Program-made: the position numbers and the translations under genes
Assembly (NCBI GenBank): GCA_017542125.1
Contig: JAFXXU010000031.1
Location: forward strand, 1 to 64,000
DNA: 64,000 bases
Direction of reading: 5' to 3'
DNA from: Ruminococcus sp.
Lineage (GTDB): Bacteria; Bacillota; Clostridia; Oscillospirales; Ruminococcaceae
Shown: in pieces, positions 26,401-33,421 of the stretch
Layout of the letters: every line of letters begins with the position of its first letter
Numbering within the stretch: position 1 is the first letter of the stretch
The notes under the pieces: model-generated
What the model was told of the DNA's origin: nothing
Database searches by the model: none
What the model saw: only the letters and a program-made list of their open reading frames with translations

Positions 26401-26414
26401 TGTAAACGTTTTCA
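26401..26414 (+). promoter_or_regulatory. CcpA (cre)-like catabolite operator
   Basis: TGTAAACGTTTTCA matches the degenerate cre consensus TGWAANCGNTNWCA at every position. It lies 210 bases upstream of the GH31 gene and about 28 bases before a TATAAT (26442-26447). The position fits repression of a glycosidase when better sugars are available. A LacI-family local regulator could bind the same palindrome. Confidence 0.5.
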
Positions 26415-26451
26415 CAGCTACCCGATATTATTATATTTTACTATAATACAC

Positions 26452-26481
26452 TTGATAATATCTATTCTCCCCTGCTAAAAT
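26452..26481 (+). promoter_or_regulatory. Candidate promoter of the GH31 gene
   Basis: TTGATA (26452-26457) and TAAAAT (26476-26481) are 18 bases apart. Alternatives are the TATAAT at 26442, whose -35 region is poor, and TTGATT/TACACT further down. The true start is unclear. The untranslated leader would be about 120 bases and shows nothing recognisable. Confidence 0.35.
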
Positions 26482-26611
26482 ACCAACAATGAGCATAAAG
26501 TTTATATTGATTTTTCCGTGCATTTGCTGTACACTTAATTCAAGGACATAGGCAGTATCGGCTGCATTAAAATATTTATATCAACACATCATACTAACGG
26601 AGGTAATGCTA

Positions 26612-28954
26612 ATGAAATTCGCTGACGGATTTTGGCTCAATCAGAGAGGCTACGAGGTCAATTATATGACCCAGGCTTATGAGATCAAGGAGATCGAGAA
26701 CGGCTTCCTTGTTGTCGCTACCCCCTTCTTCGGCAGAGAGAGATATAAGCTCCTCGGCAGCGCCAATCTGGAGATCGCTTATACTTCTACCCAGGAAAAC
26801 TGCATTAAGGTCAGCATCGTCCACCATAAGGGCTATGCAGACCACGGCCCCCATTTCGTGCTGAACGAGGGCAGCTTCAAGCCGAAGGTAACGATCACCG
26901 AGGGAGAGGCTGTTCTTGAAGCCGGCGATACAAAGGTTGTCGTTTCCAGATACAGCTGGAACGTTACCTACTATTATAAGGATAAAAAGCTCACCTCCGG
27001 CGGCTGGAGATCTACCGGTGTTATCAAGGAGAGTGCCTTCAAGCAGCAGACCAGGCTGGCTGTTCAGGCTGACGACACCTTCTGGAGCTTCCCTGCCGAT
27101 GAGCACCGCACATACATCCGCGAGCAGCTGGATACTACCGTAGGCGAGTATTTCTACGGCTTCGGCGAGAAGTTCACCACCTTCACCAAGAACGGCCAGA
27201 ATGTGGAGATCTGGAACGGCGACGGCGGCACCTGCTCCGATCAGAGCTATAAGTCCGTGCCTTTCTATGTTTCCTCCAGAGGCTACGGAATATTTGTAAA
27301 CAGCACTGATAAGGTCAGCTTTGAGGTATGCTCGGATACGGTTTCCAAGGTCAGCTTTACACTCCCCGGCGAGGCTCTTGAATACTTCGTATTCGGCGGT
27401 GAGAACCTCACCGAGGTACTGAAGGGCTATACCGATCTTACCGGCAAACCCTCACTGCCTCCCGCTTTCACCTTTGGGCTGTGGCTCACCTCCTCATTTA
27501 CAACCAGCTATGATGAGGAGACTATCTCAGGGTTTATCGATGGTATGGCTGAGAGAGATATCCCCCTGCAGGTGTTCCACTTTGATTGCTTCTGGATGAA
27601 GGGCCTCGAATGGTGCAACTTTGAGTGGGACAAGGAACAGTTCCCCGACCCCGAGGGTCTGCTTAAGCGCCTCCACGAGAAGAAGGGCTTAAAGACCTGT
27701 GTGTGGATCAATCCCTATGTGGGTCAGCGCTCCAGACTTTTTGACGAGGGTATGGCAGGCGGATACTTCATCAAGAACAAGGACGGCTCAGTATTCCAGT
27801 GCGACGAGTGGCAGCCCGGTATGGCTATCGTAGACTTCACCAATCCCGCCGCCTGCGAGTGGTACGCCGGGTACCTGAGAATGCTCTGCGAGATGGGCGT
27901 TGATACATTCAAGACCGATTTCGGTGAGCGCATCCCCACCCGCGACGTAGTCTACTTCGACGGCTCCGACCCCATAAAGATGCATAACTTCTACACCTAT
28001 CTCTACAACCAGACGGTGTTCAATGTCCTGAAAGAATACTACGGCGAGAACAAGGCTTGCCTGTTCGCCCGTTCTGCAACAGCCGGCGGTCAGAAGTTCC
28101 CCGTTCACTGGGGCGGCGACTGCTCCGGCAACTACAACTCCATGGCAGAGGTCGTCAGAGGCTGCCTGAGCCTGTGTATCTCCGGCTTCGGTTATACCAG
28201 CCACGATATGGCCGGCTTTGAAGCTACCGCAACTCCCGATATCTACAAGCGCTGGGCTGCCTTCGGTCTCCTCTCCACCCATTCCAGGCTCCACGGCAAT
28301 CAGAGCTACCGCGTGCCCTGGCTGTTTGATGAGGAGAGCTGCGACGTGCTCCGCTTCTTCACCAACACCAAGGGCAAGCTGATGCCTTATCTCTGGGCTC
28401 AGGCCATTAAGACCCACGAAGTGGGCGTTACGATGATGAGAGCTATGGTCATCGACTATGCCGACGATCCCGCCTGCCTCACTCTAGACAGACAGTATAT
28501 GCTGGGCGATAATCTGCTGGTGGCTCCCGTGCTCAATGAGGAAGGCATTGCACAGTATTATCTTCCCGAGGGCAAGTGGACTGATATCATCACCGGAAAG
28601 GTATTTGAGGGCGGCAAGTGGTACACCCACAAGTGCAGCTATTTTGAGATTCCCGCGCTGGCTAAGCCCAACAGCATACTCCCCTTCGGTAACTTCACCA
28701 GAGATTTTGAGTATGACTACCTGGACGGCACCACCTTTAAGATCTACGAGCTTGAAGACGGCAAGAACGCCGTATGCCCGATCTATAACGTTGAGGGCGA
28801 GAAGGTATTCGAGCTCAAGGCTGTCAGAAAGGGCAATATGATCGAGTGCGAATACACAGCGGCAAAGGCCTCCTTCCGCATCGAGATCGCATCCACCGAC
28901 AAGGCTGTAGACGTCACCCCGACTACCGCGGGCAAGGTCATTATTGAGCTTTAA
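26612..28954 (+). CDS. GH31 alpha-xylosidase-like enzyme
   Basis: The 780-residue enzyme resembles E. coli YicI, which releases alpha-linked xylose from xyloglucan fragments. It has an N-terminal beta domain, a TIM-type barrel with the nucleophile in FKTDFGERIP near residue 430 and the likely acid/base aspartate in SHDMAGFE near residue 525, and C-terminal beta domains. No signal peptide is present, so it acts on imported sugars. ATG 26612 is chosen because GGAGG is eight bases upstream; the ATG at 26606 is only two bases from it. A cre-like site upstream suggests catabolite control. Confidence 0.9.
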   Translation: MKFADGFWLNQRGYEVNYMTQAYEIKEIENGFLVVATPFFGRERYKLLGSANLEIAYTSTQENCIKVSIVHHKGYADHGPHFVLNEGSFKPKVTITEGEAVLEAGDTKVVVSRYSWNVTYYYKDKKLTSGGWRSTGVIKESAFKQQTRLAVQADDTFWSFPADEHRTYIREQLDTTVGEYFYGFGEKFTTFTKNGQNVEIWNGDGGTCSDQSYKSVPFYVSSRGYGIFVNSTDKVSFEVCSDTVSKVSFTLPGEALEYFVFGGENLTEVLKGYTDLTGKPSLPPAFTFGLWLTSSFTTSYDEETISGFIDGMAERDIPLQVFHFDCFWMKGLEWCNFEWDKEQFPDPEGLLKRLHEKKGLKTCVWINPYVGQRSRLFDEGMAGGYFIKNKDGSVFQCDEWQPGMAIVDFTNPAACEWYAGYLRMLCEMGVDTFKTDFGERIPTRDVVYFDGSDPIKMHNFYTYLYNQTVFNVLKEYYGENKACLFARSATAGGQKFPVHWGGDCSGNYNSMAEVVRGCLSLCISGFGYTSHDMAGFEATATPDIYKRWAAFGLLSTHSRLHGNQSYRVPWLFDEESCDVLRFFTNTKGKLMPYLWAQAIKTHEVGVTMMRAMVIDYADDPACLTLDRQYMLGDNLLVAPVLNEEGIAQYYLPEGKWTDIITGKVFEGGKWYTHKCSYFEIPALAKPNSILPFGNFTRDFEYDYLDGTTFKIYELEDGKNAVCPIYNVEGEKVFELKAVRKGNMIECEYTAAKASFRIEIASTDKAVDVTPTTAGKVIIEL

Positions 28955-28963
28955 TATGTATTT

Positions 28964-28998
28964 AACCCGGCATTCCCTTAAATGGGGATGTCGGGTTT
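28964..28998 (+). terminator. Terminator after the GH31 gene
   Basis: A 14-base near-perfect stem (28964-28977 with 28984-28997) with a short loop ends in T4. Confidence 0.8.
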
Positions 28999-29032
28999 TA
29001 CACATAAGTACACGGTAACTGAGCGATAGGCC

Positions 29033-29061
29033 TTGACCTCTCGCTCAAAATATAGTATAAT
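29033..29061 (+). promoter_or_regulatory. Promoter of nadE
   Basis: TTGACC (29033-29038) and TATAAT (29056-29061) have a 17-base spacer. Confidence 0.8.
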
Positions 29062-29085
29062 AAGAAAAAACGGAGGGATATGCCT

Positions 29086-29838
29086 ATGTATCAATTTGAT
29101 GTGAAGCAAACCACCAAGGACATTGTAGCCTGGGTCAAGGATCAGTTTGAAAAGACCGCTACCCCGGAGACCAAGGCTGTTATCGGGATCTCAGGCGGCA
29201 AGGACAGCTCTGTTGCTGCGGCAGTATGCGTTGAGGCGCTGGGCAAGGACAGAGTTATCGGCGTGCTGATGCCCCAGGGCGAGCAGGCTGATATCGATTG
29301 CGCCAGGCTGCTGATGGACCATCTCGGGATCAAGAGCTATGAGATAAACGTGGGTGAGAGCGTTGAAGCTGTAAAGAAAGCCGTCGGCGGAGCTATGGAG
29401 CTTGCCGAGGGCGCGAAGATCAACACCCCTCCCCGTATCAGGATGACGGTGCTTTATGCCGTAGCTGCGTGTGTAAACGGAAGAGTCTGCAACACCTGCA
29501 ATGCCTCGGAGGATTATGTGGGCTACTCCACCAAGTACGGTGATGCTGCCGGCGACTTCTCTCCCCTTTCCGACCTGACCGTTACCGAGGTCATTGCCAT
29601 AGGCGACGAGTTGGGTCTGCCCTACGAGCTGACCCACAAGGTGCCCATCGACGGTCTCTGCGGCAAGACGGACGAGGACAATCTTGGCTTCACCTATGCT
29701 ATGCTTGACCAATATATCCGCGGGCTTACCGATCTTTCCGATCAGCCGGAGATCAGGGACAACATCGAGCGCCGCCACCGCGCAAATCTCCACAAGCTGA
29801 GGCTTATGCCAAAGTTCGTTTACGAGCCGGAGAAATAA
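29086..29838 (+). CDS. nadE: NH3-dependent NAD+ synthetase
   Basis: NadE amidates nicotinate adenine dinucleotide to NAD, the last step of the pathway. The 250-residue protein contains the ATP-pyrophosphatase loop GISGGKDSSVAA near residue 40 and VCNTCNASED near residue 140. There is no glutaminase domain, so ammonia is the likely direct nitrogen source. ATG 29086 is eight bases after GGAGGG; the ATG at 29080 is only two bases away. It has its own promoter and terminator. Confidence 0.94.
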   Translation: MYQFDVKQTTKDIVAWVKDQFEKTATPETKAVIGISGGKDSSVAAAVCVEALGKDRVIGVLMPQGEQADIDCARLLMDHLGIKSYEINVGESVEAVKKAVGGAMELAEGAKINTPPRIRMTVLYAVAACVNGRVCNTCNASEDYVGYSTKYGDAAGDFSPLSDLTVTEVIAIGDELGLPYELTHKVPIDGLCGKTDEDNLGFTYAMLDQYIRGLTDLSDQPEIRDNIERRHRANLHKLRLMPKFVYEPEK

Positions 29839-29841
29839 GAT

Positions 29842-29876
29842 AAAAAATCGCATCACTGCCCAAGCGGTGATGCGAT
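29842..29876. terminator. Bidirectional terminator between nadE and the YegP-like gene
   Basis: A 10-base perfect stem (29847-29856 with 29867-29876) is followed by T6 on the minus strand. On the plus strand the tail is weaker. It therefore serves mainly the minus-strand YegP-like gene and probably nadE too. Confidence 0.75.
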
Positions 29877-29892
29877 CTCCTTTGTACGGGGT

Positions 29893-30276
29893 TTACTTAG
29901 CAGCCTCGGGAAGCTCGATAGGAGCATCAGCTGCGTTCTTCTTGACGCTTTCGATACCGTTCTTGCAGGCAGCCTTGGTGGTGTAGCCCTCGGAAGCGCA
30001 GATGACCTGACCGTTGGTAGCCTTCAGACGGAAGCGGAACTCGCCCTTCTTGTCGTTGTAGATCTCAAATTTCGGGCACTTTTCGGTGGTGTAGCCTTCA
30101 ACTGTCTGATCCTCAACGTTTGCAACGGGTGCATTTTTGGAAACGCTTTCGCAGCCGTTCTTGCAGCTTGCAAGAGAATTATATACCTCGCCGCCGATAG
30201 CAATGATCTCGCCGTTGCCTGCCTTCAGACTAAAGGTATAACCCGTCTTGGTTTCCTTGATAACAAACTTGCCCAT
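29893..30276 (-). CDS. YegP-family (DUF1508) tandem-repeat protein
   Basis: The 127-residue protein consists of two DUF1508 repeats of about 45 residues, one starting KFVIKETKTGYTFSLKAGNGEII and the other KFEIYNDKKGEFRFRLKATNGQVI, each with a following ACKNG-type helix. The fold is a small beta-alpha unit of unknown function, sometimes induced by stress. The start at 30276 follows an AAAGG site and begins MGKFVIKE as in relatives; the frame opens further upstream in non-coding AT-rich sequence. Confidence 0.85.
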   Translation of the reverse strand: MGKFVIKETKTGYTFSLKAGNGEIIAIGGEVYNSLASCKNGCESVSKNAPVANVEDQTVEGYTTEKCPKFEIYNDKKGEFRFRLKATNGQVICASEGYTTKAACKNGIESVKKNAADAPIELPEAAK

Positions 30277-30321
30277 AATAATTGACCTGCCTTTCAAATA
30301 AAAATATATTTGTCTGAGTAT

Positions 30322-30350
30322 ATTATAATACAATCCGCAGGATTTGTCAA
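30322..30350 (-). promoter_or_regulatory. Promoter of the YegP-like gene
   Basis: TTGACA (30345-30350) and TATAAT (30322-30327) are exact consensus boxes 17 bases apart. Confidence 0.82.
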
Positions 30351-30414
30351 GAATTTTTAAAAAAATGCTTGTTTTTTATTCCAAATCCACAAAGATTATT
30401 ATCTCATTTCTGTG

Positions 30415-30452
30415 AAAAAAGCATCTTCCCCGGTTTGGCGGGAAAGATGCTT
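30415..30452 (-). terminator. Terminator of the glycosylase-membrane protein-unknown operon
   Basis: A 9-base stem (30419-30427 with 30444-30452), extended by a C/G stretch after one bulge, is followed by T6 on the minus strand. It sits directly after the stop of the 400-residue protein. Confidence 0.78.
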
Positions 30453-30460
30453 TATCTGTA

Positions 30461-31663
30461 TCAATCAAGTATATAATCCGCGGGGTATCGGAATTTAAGC
30501 TCCTTGATAAAGATGTCATTGATCTCAGCGCCGTTCTGGACAGCTTCGTTGACCGCAGAGAAAAGAGAGCTCATCCTGAGGATATTCATCGAGAGATCGT
30601 TTGTGGGAGCCTTCTCGTTGAGATACATCCCTACGCCCTGCTCGATATACCCGAAGATGCGAAGCTGAGACTTTTTCAGAGTGATCTCGGCATCACCCAG
30701 CATAAGCTTAAGGTCATCACCCTGGCGAAGCCCAAGCAGACGGCAGGTATAGATCTCGGGTATCATAGCGCGGAGCTCGTGGGCGAGTGTTGCGTGAGGC
30801 ATACAAAGCTCGCGGATGTTCTTCATAGCAATATCATGGGTGCGTTCGCTTGTGACCTTCCCCAGCAGCTCGATAGACTTGCAGGCAAGGGAAATGACCT
30901 TCTCCGGCGGGACGGGAGTGTTTGTGGACTCTCTGTCCTCATCCAGCAGGAGAATGAACTGCTTCTCGGAATGGAAGCGCTGCCTGTTCTGCCAGAGCTC
31001 GGTATAGGCGTAGAGCCTCTTGCTCAGCTCGGGCATTACCGCGCCGTTGATCCTTACCTCGCAGCTGACCTCATCGTTGTAGCATACGGCATAAAGCTTT
31101 AACCAATAGGCTTTCTTTGCACCGAGATATTCCGGCAGCTGCTTTTCTATGATACTGAACAGATCCACCTGTTCGTGGTCGCAGGCACCGATAGAATAAG
31201 TGAGCGCCGTGCAGGAGCGGCGAAAGGTTCTGTCCCTGCCGCCGTATTCTGCGGTAACGGTATGATCCCCCTCACAGCCGAAGGCTGTCAGCACGCTGTA
31301 AAGCACCACAGTTATGAACTGTTCGGTACAGCTTGCCACAGCAGCGGAGGCATCGGGGCCCATTCCCTGTGAATACTCGCAGAGTGGCTCGTCAAACAGG
31401 TCGTGGGTGATGAAAAACAGCATCTCTGCGGAATATGTGGTCTTGGTCTCCTCCAGGCGCTGGAGCGTGCAGGATATGATAAGCCCGAACTTACCCAGCT
31501 CGATACGGTCGTTGAAGCGGCAGGGCTCGAATTCATCACTGAGTTTATTGATTATCGTATCATATGCGACAGATGCAAACTCATCGCTGGTATCGCCGTT
31601 TATAACCTGCTCGCCGTCATATCTGGCAGAGGAAAGGCTGCGCAGCTTCGACAAGCTCATCAC
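30461..31663 (-). CDS. Unknown 400-residue cytosolic protein
   Basis: I do not recognise this protein. It has no signal peptide or membrane segment and is mixed alpha/beta with scattered cysteines. A segment near residues 95-135 (QGMGPDASAAVASCTEQF) looks like a helix cap in a compact domain, and the C-terminal half is helical. The start is ambiguous: GTG 31663 and ATG 31660 overlap the GGGAG site, whereas TTG 31654 lies eight bases after it. It is the last gene of a likely three-gene operon with a DNA glycosylase and a membrane protein. Confidence 0.75.
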   Translation of the reverse strand: MMSLSKLRSLSSARYDGEQVINGDTSDEFASVAYDTIINKLSDEFEPCRFNDRIELGKFGLIISCTLQRLEETKTTYSAEMLFFITHDLFDEPLCEYSQGMGPDASAAVASCTEQFITVVLYSVLTAFGCEGDHTVTAEYGGRDRTFRRSCTALTYSIGACDHEQVDLFSIIEKQLPEYLGAKKAYWLKLYAVCYNDEVSCEVRINGAVMPELSKRLYAYTELWQNRQRFHSEKQFILLLDEDRESTNTPVPPEKVISLACKSIELLGKVTSERTHDIAMKNIRELCMPHATLAHELRAMIPEIYTCRLLGLRQGDDLKLMLGDAEITLKKSQLRIFGYIEQGVGMYLNEKAPTNDLSMNILRMSSLFSAVNEAVQNGAEINDIFIKELKFRYPADYILD

Positions 31664-31672
31664 TCCCTTCGG

Positions 31673-32206
31673 TCATTGGATAAATGTCTTTACAAGCCAG
31701 TCCCTCAGAGGACTTGAAATGGCAAATACAAGGAAATACACCAGCAGGACACATAGCAGTATCCGTTTGGCAAGTGTGATCTTCGGGGTATCCTCACGCT
31801 CGCTGTTATGGAGCGAATAGGCGATAATTAGCAGGAACCCGGGAATGATCAGAAACAAGGGCTTTTTCATCAGTACAACTACATTCTCAAAGCCCCTCCC
31901 GATATACGGTGAGATCACCGGCATCAGAGCTGTGGTGACAAGCAGCATTATTATCAGAGGCAGGAAATAGTATCTAAGCTTGAAGCCAGCCTCTTTCCAC
32001 CGCGGTATAAGAAAAATGCTGACCAGTATCATCCACACAAGCAGACCGTTGGCGGCGATAAAAGCCGCAGGAGTGGTGATCAGCAGGAAGGAAAGCTCAG
32101 CTACTATCAGAAACCGTATGTATATAGCGATTATCTCCTTGCGGGCTTTTGGTATATCGTAGGAGGTGGAAAGGTAAAGCTCCAGCAGCCGGATATGCTT
32201 TATCAA
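31673..32206 (-). CDS. Membrane protein of unknown function, about five helices
   Basis: The 177-residue protein has hydrophobic segments at about 29-50, 53-68, 78-98, 113-130 and 147-165, with basic loops. No family signature is recognised. It lies 12 bases after the glycosylase gene and nine bases before the unknown 400-residue gene, so the three are probably one transcript. Confidence 0.72.
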   Translation of the reverse strand: MIKHIRLLELYLSTSYDIPKARKEIIAIYIRFLIVAELSFLLITTPAAFIAANGLLVWMILVSIFLIPRWKEAGFKLRYYFLPLIIMLLVTTALMPVISPYIGRGFENVVVLMKKPLFLIIPGFLLIIAYSLHNSEREDTPKITLAKRILLCVLLVYFLVFAISSPLRDWLVKTFIQ

Positions 32207-32218
32207 CTGTCTCCCCTC

Positions 32219-32716
32219 CTATTTCAAGTCGTCAAGGATAACGCTCCACGCCTTCAAGAGCTTTTCAAAGCTCCAGGCGGCATTAGCCGGGCTGGTGGAG
32301 GGCAGCTTGACCGCCTCCCTGCCTGTGATCGGCTTCTGCCAGCGCTCATAGATATCGAAAGCCTTGCTGCCGTTCAGGAATATCCTGCGGATATCCGCAT
32401 TATCCAGGATCAGCGATAGCTGCGTGGGGGTCACGTTCCGTATGGAAGCATCGCTGGAGCCGGAGATATCACATTCGGCTATAACGTCCCAGACAGCTAT
32501 CCTGTTTGAGAGCAGCAGGAGCTTTTTATCCTCTGTCGTCTCAGGCAGGGGGCTTTTGCAGAGAGATGAGATGACTCTCCAGAAGCGGTTCTGCGGGTGG
32601 CCGTAATAGAAGCTCTGCTCTCTTGACTTTACACTGGGCAGGCTGCCGAGTATAAGGATCCTGCTGTTTTTATCATAGACAGGCTCAAATTCGTGTTTGA
32701 TACGGATACGCTCCAT
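32219..32716 (-). CDS. DNA-deoxyinosine (hypoxanthine-DNA) glycosylase, UDG superfamily
   Basis: The 165-residue protein has the UDG-like motif ILILGSLPSVKS near residue 20, the YYGHPQNRFW segment near residue 40 and a C-terminal STSPANA motif. These mark the small family-6 UDG enzymes that remove hypoxanthine arising from adenine deamination. GSLPS replaces the GxDPY-type water-activating motif of UDG proper. The ribosome site GGAGG lies in the U-tract of the upstream prepilin terminator, so little room exists for a separate promoter. Confidence 0.82.
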   Translation of the reverse strand: MERIRIKHEFEPVYDKNSRILILGSLPSVKSREQSFYYGHPQNRFWRVISSLCKSPLPETTEDKKLLLLSNRIAVWDVIAECDISGSSDASIRNVTPTQLSLILDNADIRRIFLNGSKAFDIYERWQKPITGREAVKLPSTSPANAAWSFEKLLKAWSVILDDLK

Positions 32717-32724
32717 CGTTCCTC

Positions 32725-32757
32725 CAAAAAAAGCCGAAGCGTTAAAGCTTCGGCTTT
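32725..32757 (-). terminator. Terminator between the prepilin and glycosylase genes
   Basis: An 11-base perfect stem (32730-32740 with 32747-32757) is followed by a T-run on the minus strand that merges with the next gene's ribosome site. Some readthrough is probably needed to express the downstream operon. Confidence 0.82.
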
Positions 32758-32761
32758 CTGC

Positions 32762-33259
32762 TTATGTTAAGCTCGGTCGGTTATCGTCTGACCACTTATC
32801 GCTGTTGAGCAGCGAACCCAGCTTCACCATCGCTACATCCGGATTGTCGGCAGGATTGGGATACTGCCCGACGATCGTATCGCTGTCCTTATCCTCTGCC
32901 CACTGAGCACAGGCGATCTTCTTCTCGGGAGTGATATCCCAGCAGACATAGCCGGTGTTGATACCGTTATCACCGAGAGCGATCAGCGCAGCCTTCTCAA
33001 GATCATTATCTTCATCAAGAGATTTAACGGCTACAGGCGTATGCTTGGCTATGTCAGAGATCTGGCCGTCACTTGTAAGGGACGTTGCAGCATTGTTGAG
33101 AGCATTGTAGGCGTTCTTCGCATTGAAATTAGCCGCCCTCAGCTTAGACTTCTTGACATACCCGATCATAGACGGAATAAGGATCGCAGCAAGGATGCCA
33201 ACGATCGCAATGACAACTATGAGCTCTACCAAAGTAAAGCCTTTTTGATTGATTTTCAT
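32762..33259 (-). CDS. Type IV prepilin-like protein
   Basis: The 165-residue protein has a class III signal: a short basic leader, the cleavage site before GFTLVELIVVIAIVG and the conserved Glu at mature position five. The rest is a small globular domain with CWDITPEKKIACAQW, two cysteines that could form a disulfide. No prepilin peptidase, pilus ATPase or other pilin genes are nearby, so it is an orphan minor pilin or pseudopilin. It has its own promoter and terminator. Confidence 0.85.
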   Translation of the reverse strand: MKINQKGFTLVELIVVIAIVGILAAILIPSMIGYVKKSKLRAANFNAKNAYNALNNAATSLTSDGQISDIAKHTPVAVKSLDEDNDLEKAALIALGDNGINTGYVCWDITPEKKIACAQWAEDKDSDTIVGQYPNPADNPDVAMVKLGSLLNSDKWSDDNRPSLT

Positions 33260-33286
33260 AATATTACCTCCTCACTTCCCGCTTAT

Positions 33287-33315
33287 ATTATATCAGCTTT
33301 AAATGTATTTGTCAA
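33287..33315 (-). promoter_or_regulatory. Promoter of the prepilin gene
   Basis: TTGACA (33310-33315) and TATAAT (33287-33292) are consensus boxes with a 17-base spacer. A GGAGG site follows. Confidence 0.82.
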
Positions 33316-33380
33316 TATATTACTCTAATCGTTTTTAACTACATTGAAATTTTACAAAATATTAATATATGGCAGGAAGC

Positions 33381-33409
33381 AAAAAAGCATCTGCGAAATG
33401 CAGATGCTT
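33381..33409 (-). terminator. Terminator of the carA-carB/dapF operon
   Basis: A 10-base perfect stem (33385-33394 with 33400-33409) with a 5-base loop ends in T6 on the minus strand. Confidence 0.85.
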
Positions 33410-33421
33410 CTTTTACTATAA

